Assembly (NCBI GenBank): GCA_013365365.1
Contig: JABVXU010000182.1
Coordinates: forward strand, 40,224-104,223
Direction: 5' to 3'
DNA length: 64,000 bases
Source of the DNA: Cruorifilaria tuberocauda
Taxonomy: Eukaryota > Nematoda > Chromadorea > Rhabditida > Onchocercidae
Shown here: positions 14,701 through 26,700 of the stretch, piece after piece
Layout: each line of letters begins with the position of its first letter
How positions within the stretch are numbered: the stretch's first letter is position 1
The notes under the pieces: model-generated
Seen by the model: the letters and a program-made list of their open reading frames with translations, nothing else
What the model was told of the DNA's origin: nothing
Databases searched by the model: none
Position numbers and translations under genes: made by a program

Positions 14701-17700
14701 ATTTTGTCTATCAAATGTGACCCGGCATGATTAATGTTCGGTATCGACTAATCCACGTTTGAAGTGTCTAGAGCAGATGGTACATCATCACCGAAAAGTA
14801 CATTCGATGATAGTGCTGGTGCGCTGTATCTGTCTATCTAAAGCTTACATATCGGATTTTAATTTCTATTGCTTGGCCATCAGTCTTCCTGATGGTCCAT
14901 TATTGGAAACAGACTCGGTGTAATTAAAGGTAAAACCATACGATGGAAGAAAGGAAACTATGAAATGTAATTTTCCATATCATTTTCGTTTCTGTTCCGT
15001 TTTCCTCGCCCTCAAATAATTTGATTGAAACAGCAATCCTTCCAGCGACTGAAATAAAAATACCAACAATATTATCAAAAATTTTCATAACTTTTCCGCA
15101 TAACCTGGTAAATAGTGCAAAATTAGTTTGTGTGAAAAAATTATGGATTTTATTCATTCAGAAATTTGCACAGTGCAAGAAATTTTATGATAGACATCTC
15201 TCTAACTCTAGACGGCTGATACCTTACTTCTTATATTATCGCGCATGCTGTTCACATCTGAAGGGAGGATCGATAAGGAGAAAATTTATTCTTTATTTAT
15301 TCCATGATAGCTGAGGAACCTCATTTTCCATGTCATTTTCATATAGGACAGTGCCGAAAAGAATTATGTCAATTTAAACTACAAGGAAGGAAGAGAAATA
15401 GGAAAGGTCAAGAAAGATGGAAAGGATAGTGGAAAGCCTTGTCATCAGTAAACTTCATAACTTGAGGTTTCCAGTGGAAATCGCTTACACCTTTTGGTGG
15501 TAGCGAATAAATTTGAAGATGCGAGAAACAAACTACACCATTCTTTTGACAAGCAGAATTCAACGCATTATCATATTTCTTTTCAAAGATGTAAAGTCAT
15601 ATTACGTATAGAAGAATAGAAGTTTTTGTGATTCCTCGAAATTTGCAACATTTCGAAACAAATTCTGAATCAATAAATGGCATAAATCGATGTAGGATCT
15701 TTTTCCACGTTATAGTCGAATTACCTCGGGGACAACAACGGTTGATCCAACGGAACAAACTGTCGAAGACGGAGATCCATCACAGAATCATGTTTTGTGC
15801 CCAGTGAGCCGAATGCTGTGTTAAAGTGGAGGAAAGAAAATAGTGAACTACCGGTTGAAGCAACTCAAAGTAACGGAATTTTATATATTCCGGAAACGGA
15901 AAGTGAAGATGCCGGAAGTTATATTTGTAGCATGGATGATTTTCTTGGTGCACAAATTGATTCCATTCCAGCACGTATTAACGTGAAACAGCAAACTTTT
16001 AACATTTTCGAGTATGAATTACTATGGTCAAATTTTCGTACCTTTACAAAATTAGGAGAATTGCAATATTCGAAGAAATAAGTAAAGCAATAATCAGAAT
16101 ACAAATTTGTAAGGATCGGGAAAGAAAGGAAGTGAAATATAAAATATTTCCCTGCTAACTAAATATTAATTTAAATTTTATTTTTTTAAATATATTTATA
16201 GATATTTATAATAAATATATTTATAAATATTTATAAAAATGTTTAAATTTTATTCAGGTCCTAAAATCGCTTCTTTCCTATTTACTACAAAATATATTTT
16301 GCAACTTATTTAATGCCGTTTTCTTCTTTTTTAATGCGACCGCTATAATTCATAAATCGAAATGTTAAAAGAATTAACAATTAACGTTTCTAAATTTTTC
16401 AATTTATCTTATTTTCTATTAATTTAAATTGTTTTTGTATGAACTAATTTTCCATGCTGAGAAAAATCACCAAATTGAAAAATTATCTAATATTTTTCTG
16501 TGAAGAGAATTTAAAAGACGATGAAAAGGCGTTATAGAAGGAAAGTACCACTGGTCTTTCCGAGATCGTTAACGTCAACAAAAGTGATTTGGTGCGTTTC
16601 TTGGGTTACGTGCCGGATAAAAGTGCGCAATCACTTCGTTGGCATTCAACAATCAAGGTGGATCATCACCCGAAGAAGCACACGTTTATTACGGCGTTCT
16701 AACAATTGATAAAGCTCGTTAACTGATACTGGAGAGTACACATGCACGGATGCGAGCCATCACGAAGTGCTGCACCGGCAATCTTGACAGTGGTGCGTGA
16801 TGATAATAGCGGTGAAGTAGACGTAAATACGTGATAGTGATGAATATAATAATCACAGAGGAGAACAGCAGTATGAAAATCATGATATGGAACATGGAAC
16901 AATGGAGGAGAATGCGACTGATGAATATGATGAGCATGGAAGTAATCATGATAAGAATAATAATCATGAATATTATATTAACCATCATATTGTTGATCAC
17001 GGTAACTGCTTTTGATTTTCGTTTTATTTTCTCTTTTAGTTTTTAGTTATCCTTCGCTTCAATCTAACAAAATTTTTAGTTCAATCAGCTTTTTAAAATC
17101 TTTCTTTTGCTGCTATATTCAGCTGCTCATTGAAATATTTTTCGACAAAAGCTTTAGTAATTTATCAAATACTATTAGCTTTTGTCTTTTTTATTGTTAC
17201 TATTTGCATGCAGCAAATTAATAACTTCTGGTTTCGCTTAATCTAGTATTATTTTCGTTTACTTCTTTTTTTCGTTGTTTCTCAAGTTTTTCAGGAACTA
17301 AAAATATTCCTGAATCAGATTACTCACCATATTCGCCCGTTAATAATTTCTGCCAACAGTTGCTATTGAAATCTAATATTTAAGATGTACAAATAGCTAT
17401 TTCAGATTTTGATTTGGAAACTGAATGCCGAATTTTATAACTCATGATTGATTATTGGACAAGTTCATGAGAAATTTAATTACAGGCGGTAAACCACCGC
17501 TACCGATTGCAACACCAAATGATCAGGTTGTCAAAGTTGGTGAAACGGCACGGTTCCATTGCGATCCAAACAGCGATACGCCAGCAAATATTCGCTGGGG
17601 ATATGGGACTCCCGATGGTCCGTTACGAGGTGATGTGGTGTCAGATGGTAATGATTTGATCATCAGTTCAGCAGATAGTTCAGCTGCTGGCGAATACTTC

Positions 17701-20700
17701 TGCATTGCAACCAATCAATATGGTTCCGGTGAAGCTGAACCCGTCCGACTCCATATTACCGAAAGTACGTCCTTCGAAATTGAATCTGAATTAAGTTTAA
17801 CAGGTGTTTAGGATTTTATATTCCCAATAATAGTACAATTTCTAATGGCGTTTTTTGCATACTTCGTTTGAACTTTACTTCCTGCTGAGCTTGTCAAACA
17901 GAATAACAGCACTGTTAACTGGTTCCATGTAACAATTAATTTACTTACTTTAGTTATTTGATTAGTCAACAGCTTGTATGTAAAATAAATGAATAAATAA
18001 AATATTTGAACAACAATAATAAGCTAAATTAATTAGTAAAAACAGTTTTGTTCAGAAGAAGAACCTCCAACAGCACGTGTGGTACCGCGTGTTTGGAATG
18101 GACAACCTGGTGATAAGCATCAGTTCCAATGCATCACTACCGGTTCTCCAGAACCAACTGTGACTTGGAGCGGACCGAGTGGTGAAGCACTGCCTGATGA
18201 TGTTACTGATGCTGGGAACGGTTTCTTGGATTTCCAAAATGCTCGAGCTGATATGAGTGGTGATTATACATGTACGGCAACTAACATTGCTGGTGAGGCT
18301 AGTGATCACGGATCCGTGAATATTGGACCTTCACTTACCGTACGTACCACTCCACCCGGACCACGAATAGTTTTAACCGCTGGTGAACCACTGGAGATTA
18401 AATGTGAAGCATTCGGTGAACCGGAACCGGAAGTTGAATGGTTACAGTAAGGATTTCATAAATTTATTTAATGAAAGTTTACTTTTAGCCTATAATTTCT
18501 TGTCAGTATTATTTATATACAGAAGAGAGATAAAATTACGTACATTTTTAATCCTTTTATCGAAATCTTTTTTTGGTAATAATTTAGATCTCGTTTTCTA
18601 ATGTAGCAACAAGTCTATTTTTCAGTGACCCGGGACCAGAACGCGGTGATCTACCAGATGATTTCAAGCCGGTCACAATTTCGGAACAATTCATTCGGCA
18701 CCCAAGTATTGGACTTGGTAATGCTGGTATATACACATGTAGAGGTAGCAATACTCAAGCTTCAGCTAAGAAGGATATTTATATCGAAGGTATGCTAAAT
18801 TTAATTTGACTTGAAATGGTCTAATTTAGTGAGGAATGAATTTGTGCATGAATTTATCTCTTTCACTATTATGTTACTTTGGATGAATGTAAATGAACGA
18901 TATTTGCGTGCATCGTATGATCCTACGAAGGAATCAGTTTATTCCGTTTAATCAGAGGAAAGAAGATTTCAGGGAGTATTTCCTTTCAGTCATGATACTA
19001 ATGCATTATATTTAATTGAATGAGCATGGCAAAGCTCAATATTCTTTCATTATTTAGCTTCATTGCAATTTGTAGAAGTAATTTACAAATTATAGGAGAA
19101 TTTTGTTTTAAACTCTTATTTAGCATTAATAAGAACACGTAAGCGATATTTTATTGCGTGATGTTGCAGTCGTGGAACCATCAAAAGTAGCAACGGTTGC
19201 GATCCTTGGCGGTTCAACGCAATGGTTTGAACCTGGTATGCCAGTTGATTTGATATGTGCTGCGACGGGTAGCGAAATTGTTGATCGTATTCAATGGGTC
19301 AAAGTTGATGGTGCATTACCGGATAATGGAAAAGAAGCGGAACTTGGGGTTTTGCATATTTCTAAATTTAAAGTAAGATGCTGTTCACTTACTGGTTTAA
19401 ATGCAAATATTTATGAGTATCTCGTCTATTGCTTTTTCCTTTCTTATTGTGAACAAAATCATATACTCATATACTGACTTCATACATAACAAAATCATAC
19501 ACTAACTTTCAATTTTGCACATTGGACTTTTCCCACTGATTATTTACTATATATTTTGTAAGTTTAAATCGTGCAAATGCATTTTTCCTTTATCGGTTCA
19601 ACTAAGTTTAGTAATAATCAGTGATCATGATGAATCAGCATCATGATCAATTAACAGAAATCAAGATATTTCTCAGAAATATCATCCTATCTGTCATTTT
19701 ATGGAATGATGATACACTTAAATTGAAAAAGTTTTTTTTGTTATAGCCATCAGATAGCGGCGAATATGAGTGTCGTGGATACCGTCACGATGAATTAGTG
19801 GGAAGTAATCGAGTTACAATACATGCTGCCGCTTTGGTGCCATCAGATGTGGCGCAGGTGGAAATTGACTCGCCCGCCGTTCGAGTTCTTGATCAGGGTG
19901 AATCTATTAAGCTTACATGTGCAGTTCGAGGCAAGTTCTTCAACAATTTATTTAATTTCTTTCTATATTACTTTGCTTAAGGATTTTAAATGCATTCTGA
20001 TGGGTTAAGAAAATTTTCCAACAAAGAAATAGAAAATTTTTGAAATGTTAGATATTTTAATTTTTATTTTGTATTTTACCAGTATTTTATATGTGCGAAA
20101 TGTCAAAAGCTAACTTAATCTAACTCATAAATAATACTTGTTGTTCACTTCTTACTAATTATACTAATATATTATAACTGAAAAAATTAACATTGATATC
20201 AGAATGACAAGTAAATTTCATAGTTGCAAAATGTAATTTTAATTGTTACTGAAATAACCCGTAGTTAAGTTGACCAGTAAACATATATATGTACTTTGTG
20301 CACACTTTTCTACCTTCAAAAATATAATCATATAGATAGTTTAATGATCTTTTTTATCCTGAAATTTAAATAAAAGTTGGAATTTTAGTTAGGAACTTTA
20401 GTCTTATTGGTTGCATGTCTTGCTACTTGATAATATACTCAAAATTCTTCACATGTTGACCTAGCAGAGATAAGCTTGAAGAATTGACTAATTGTTATTT
20501 ACTTTGTGAAAAGTAAATTTCGGACATGATAAGGGAAGTGCAAACTCATTTCCTATCTTATCGTAGTAAGCAAATGAAACACATAGCAACAATTACGAGC
20601 ATAGCATTGTCAGCTTTTTGTTTTGATAACATTTTGCAGAAACAACCACTCCATATCTTCTAACTTGGTATCACTTGGCTGGCAAGGACAGTTTAAATCA

Positions 20701-23700
20701 AACACCAATGATCCTAAACCATGATAAGATATTGTTCCTGAATGAAGTTGATTTCAATACACAAGGCATTTACTGGGTACATTTCGAGAGTTCATCTGGT
20801 GAAAACATTCGCAGTAAACCGATTTATCTTCTTGTCCGTAACACAATTACCGGTCATGTCCTTTTTTATTTCTTTTCTTTTTTGTGGTGTGTGTTTTTCA
20901 CCTAACTGATATCTTATCATTTCTCATTTCATTCGTTTATTACCACTGCAATATGATTATTCGAAAGGAAATTATCATTTCATATGAACGGTTTGGAAAG
21001 CGAAGTCAAGCCTAATAACCTATCAGTGATCTGCAAGCATCGTCGTTCACATTATTCACCAAATAATAATGTCTTTCAGTGAAACAGCTAGAAGTTTTTT
21101 TGTTTAGGACTGTTGTAATTGACGCCATTTCAAACTGATAATATCTTCTTTATCACTAACATTGCTCTGATCATTGTCATGTCTCGTCTATGCTATTACT
21201 AACCGCACATTTGAAATACTGTTTAAATAGTAGCTGTACTAGGTATGACAGAAGTTCTCTAAGAAGTAGCGAAAACTTTCAAGAATCGTGAAAAACCAAT
21301 CATGAAAAAGTAAGTATATTCTGAGAGGACTGCTAGATTCAGGCGGCGATGAGAACGGTGTCAACTTCGAGTGGGCTTTGCTTCGTGGTGGCAGTATCAT
21401 CCGGCAGTATTCGGAGGACAGCACACTGGTAATCAAAAAAGCCGATCCATCGAACGATTATGGCGTGTACCGATGCGAAGTGGAAGACGACGACGGCGAG
21501 CTGATCGGGCAAGCGTACACGGCTGTCACCATCGGATTCACCGACCCTTCCAGTCTGTTGAGAACATATTTACTTGCACTCTCCTCAGATAGTTCATTGA
21601 TTAGGACATTGTCGGGATTGCTGCTTATCTCAGCTAGCCGCACAGCATGCGTGCCTCAGTTTTAGCTATTACCTGAGAGATTCTTTACTGTCAACTTCAG
21701 AACAAGTCATGTAATCTCATCTATTCGTCATGCTATCAGTAGTTGTCAAATGTTTAGCGATTGATTGACTGCCGTATCTCGAAATCGTTTAATCCGTTCT
21801 TTGCACAGAATTAAAATGAATTAATTAATGATGCAATAGATAATTCTTGCAAGACTTTTGAGGAGGAAAAATTTGAATGTGCTGGAGTTGGCCTGCGAAT
21901 TGATGTAGAAGACTCTGTTGCTAATCGAAAGATTGGTAGCGATGATCGTCGAAATCTTCTTAGCAAATAGCAAAGAATATTCTCGACATTCGCATTTTTT
22001 TAATCTTTTCTGCAACTTCGTCGTTCATTTTATTAGTTTACATGAATATAACTGAAGAAATTATCAAAAGGCTGTTGTTATAGCACATTTTTTACCGCAA
22101 TTCATAATTCTCAATAATTTCAGATGCACGAATTGTCAAATTTGACGAAAAATCCGACGCGACAATTGAGTGTCCAGTCTACGCCATACCTGGCGCAAAT
22201 GTCACTTGGGAAAAAGAAGATGGTGAGCTACCAAGTAATGCAAGAATGGTCGGTAATAAATTAATGTAAGTTTTTTCATTCGCTTTCATATAAAGCTGAT
22301 ATTTTATTACATCATAATTCGAAACTAAAAGCAAAACCAAAATTTTGGTAAATTATGAATGGATGTTGATGATTTCAGAATTCTTGAAAGTTTTACTTTA
22401 CAAAGTTTTGATTCGATCTGTGCCATGATTTTAGGATCGATGAATTTGATGATGATGCTGTAGGAATGTATGTGTGTAAAGTTAATATGCGCGGCAAACA
22501 GATTGAAGGGTACGTCAGAGCAGAAATATACGGTAGGTACATTATTAATTTCAGATAAGTTAATGCTAGTTTGAAAACGGATGACAGTTTGATTTGTTTG
22601 AATTAATTTTTAAATTTTTAAGTTCCGGATACTATAATACAAGTGTTGCTGGAGCCATCATCGGAAAGCATATCATTGGGTGATCGAGCATGGTTCGACT
22701 GTAAAGTGACTGGTGATCCGGATGCTGAAATAACTTGGACAAAAGAAGGGGAAGATGAACTACCTGACAATGCACAGGTTCCAACTTGTTTTCATTTCTC
22801 GATCATAACAATTTCATAAAGTATTTGTCGGTCTTTTGGTTAATAAAAATTGCTTGAAAAAGAAACCAGAACATTTTTTAGGTTATGGGTAATCGTTTAT
22901 TATTTGTAAATGTTCGCAAAGATAACGGCGGTATCTATAAGTGTCATGCGAAAACGAAGGCTGGACCATTGGAAACACGGAACGTGCTCAATGTTGGAAC
23001 CGAAAAACGCAAGCGAAAGCGTATTTCACGTAAAAAAGAAAAACGTGCACATAAAGAGGCTGGGAATAATGCTGAGAAAATGAAGCATAGTTCTATTTTT
23101 GGCACCTGGTTCACATCTAGTTAAACAAAAAGCTCTCTATCGTTCATAAAATTAAAAAAGTTCACAAGCATCCTAAATTTTGTTTTTGTCTAATTTCTGG
23201 GGAGCAAAAAACACACTGCTTAAATTACTCTGTTATTAGTATCACCACTCTACTATCCCTATCTATACTTATCATTATGATTACTAGAATTATTATTGTT
23301 GCTATTACTATCGCTATTACTAGTGCTAATTCTACTAATAATACTGCTACAGTTGTCGTTTACTGTGCTGCTTTTATCTTCCTGCCAAAAAAGAAAAAAT
23401 ACGGAAGATATAAGTTCCTTATCTAATGAAACTTCCAAAACGCATCACAAATACGTATATTTTAGAATTTATATTCATTAATTATCTTATTTTGAGCTGG
23501 CAAGTTTCCGGTTTTTCTCACTGAACACATCGAAATGCTTTTTCTTTTCGTTTCTTTCGAGCAGAATTAAAATTATTGGAAATTGTTTTCTTTCCCTCTC
23601 TCCGCCATAAAATATATTTTGAGCAGCAAAGATTGAAAGAAGCCTTAGGCGATATTCTTTCCAGTGATTTCGCCTAAACCAAGTCACTGTCTCGATTACT

Positions 23701-26700
23701 CTCATGAAAAGATTGTTTCATTTTTTGCATTTTCCTTATCTATTCGTCCAGCAAATCAATCGTTCAACGAACCAACTGGTATTTCGAGTCGTTTATTCCT
23801 GATATTAAGAAGACGTAGTCTTGCACCTTGCTTTTTCTTACTTCTCAATGCATTTCTGCACTGCCATTATCATCTATCATTTCCTCTTAATTATCTGAGT
23901 ATTTAACATCGCCATATTCTTTGAATTTTTAGTTTGTAAATGTTTTTGTCCTTACAATTCATATTACGTATCATTCAAATAATAGCTGCTCGTGTAAATT
24001 TAATTGATTAAAATTTCAATCATAAATAAATGAGTTGTAAAATTTTAAATTATTATAAGTTAAATTAGAATCGAATAGTTCGAATTAATATTTGTTAGAG
24101 ATTCTTTACGATGATATCGTTGCTTCTCTTTCTTGGCAAAAAAGATGGAAAAAATCAAGGAGCTATTTGTCCTTCCTGAAATAATTACTTACTTTCTTTT
24201 TTTTAAATTTTTTGATTTTCTGGATAAAAGTTTTTGATTATTTGTAGCAATTTGGAACTGCTTTTAGGAAGAAGATTATTTCAATTACTTTTATTACTAT
24301 CACTGTCTTGTATCGTATCACTGAGCAGCAGATTATTTGGATTAATGAAAGCTTTTATTACGTGAAAATCTTTCACGAATACACCTTAATACAATAACTG
24401 CCTTAATTATTTACTTTAATTTCAGTTCATTTTTACTCCTAAAATTTATATGAAATTGGAGAAAATTTTTTCATATATAATCATGCTTTCCCTTTCCATT
24501 TTTCATCCCAATTGGTTCATGATGTGATAATATATGAACTTATCACTATTGATATTATGCATATAAATTAGTTGGAAATTGATTTTCCCCTTTTAACATT
24601 TTTATCACCGTCATCTATTCATTATCGTTATCATCACCACAGTATTATGGTGGAGTAACAATCATTCTGTTGTCAGTTTTTGTCCTTTTTCATTTTCAGG
24701 AGATGAAAGCTTCTTATCCGTCCTTCCCCTCACCTTCCTCAGTCTCTGCTCCCTCACTTCCTCACTTCTCATTTCTTCTTATTTATGCAACTGGCCGTGA
24801 GATATTTCATTAATAAAATTTATCCCCGTTGCTGTGCTAATACCTTATTGTTAATGTTGTTGCTGTTATTGTCGGCGATAACGCTGATGGTGATGAGACG
24901 GTGTCGTTGTTGTTTCTCTTCTTGCTATCACTGCACTAGTGCAACAGCAACCGTTGGCTACTGCTCTCCTTTACATCCCGATATCATCCCCCGAACCTTG
25001 ATATCACGAACATCACACCTTCCTGCATGATTCGTATCAGGAGAGTTTTCAATCAAACACACACCACACACACTGATACTCATAGAATAAAGGTATTTGT
25101 GTACAGAGATGCGATACTAATACAGTGCTTCCGGGTCACTGCCATTAAGTGTCGCACAAACATATGGCATGTTGGATATTGCGCTCACAGATTTAGTCAT
25201 CGGAAAGGAATCAGTGATAAAGGTGTGATCGGTTAAGTGAACTGATCATCGGTGATTGTTCGGAGTGGAACTGATCGATTGTATCTATCAGTGTTTTCGT
25301 TCATTCTGATTGAGTGGAACAATTACTGGCATACTTTATAAGCTAGCCAATATTTTAGACTATTCTCTTTTTTCTTTTCTCGCTTGCTTCAAATTTTTAG
25401 TATTTTCTGCTTTCCTTTGCTAGTAATGAGGGTAACCTGCTAAAGTATCGATTGACCTTAGCAGAGTTAGAATAGATTATAGAACTGTGAAGCGATATCT
25501 TCATGTATATCACCGCCCACGTACCTATATCCGAACGAATATTATCACCCATTAACATTCGTGCAAAAAGTTAGAATAATAAATTTTAATTTATCGAATT
25601 TCAATCAAGTGAATTTGAAATTTTTATTTCTCTAAGGCATTTCTTATTTTTCAGTTTGATGAATTAAAACTAACTTTCCTAAAGTAATATAGATTAGTTT
25701 AAAGAATCTCGATTATTACTAAAAAGATGCAAATTTAGATGAGATACCAAGCAAAAGTATTCAGCGAGTTAAAGAGAGTGTTCCGGTTATCACTGGAGCA
25801 GTTGGTGAAGAGGTATGTCTGGTGATTACAGGTCAATCATCAATTATCAATTATCAATTAATACCATAAAATCATACTTGCACTGATAAATACATTGTGA
25901 TATAAAGTCTGAATAGCAAGGATTATGTGAGATTAATGTAACCAAGCTCTCCACGGATTTTTCTGAAGCATGATACTTAATTTACTGAGGATGTTGTGAT
26001 ATGGTGGTGCAATTATGAGTTTGAAAGATGATTATCAGTTTGAATGCGTTCTCCAAAAGTCCCCTTATTTAGACTGAAATCCGTAGTAACAGATTGATTC
26101 ATAAAGTTTACCGTTTCCAATTTATAGCCAATTATTATTAAAATTACCGAAATGATTACATAAGGCACCGTTTTAGCAATTTATTAGTTTTCATCTTATT
26201 TTAATAATGTTTGTTTCGAAGGCCAAAAAATGAGTTGTAGATTGAACTGCGATGTCCTGCTACTGGTGCACCCGGTGTATACGGTGAAGTGAAATGGGAA
26301 AAAATTAACGGGGAATTACCATATGCTTATTCAGTTCGCCAAGGTATTCTGTATTTAAAAGATGCTAAACGAAGAGATGAAGGAGTTTACCGATGCATCA
26401 TAAGGACCGATTCCGGTTTGGCAACAGTTACACACGTTCATTTGAAAATTTCCGGTATTTTCTTATATCATGCTTTTCTAGATTATTCACTAGGAAATGT
26501 GTTACCGTAAACATATGCCAAGGGACGAAAATATTAAAATAATTTCGAATTTTCCTTCTCAATTCTAAGAGTGAATTTTTGTTGGATAGATTTCGTACCA
26601 ATGTTTGGTGGAGACGATTACATGGAACTGAAACCACTAACCGATGAACAATGGAGTGATATTAATCTGAAAATTTCCTTCAAACCCAAATCACCCAATG

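Noticed and set aside
15716..17001. Pure sequencing error as the cause of the broken Ig exons
   Set aside because: All other main exons of the gene close in phase, breaks are concentrated in these two, and one has also lost its splice donor by substitution; error remains possible for single indels.
16719..17046. Met/Ile-rich open frames on both strands
   Set aside because: They are shadows of the His/Asn-rich linker in the decayed Ig exon; their composition comes from ATGATA-type repetition.
24785..25236. Open frames on the plus strand with Cys-rich and His/Thr-rich translations
   Set aside because: They sit in the long intron between the medium and long isoform exons; no acceptor or donor phases fit unc-52 and the composition is simple-sequence-like.
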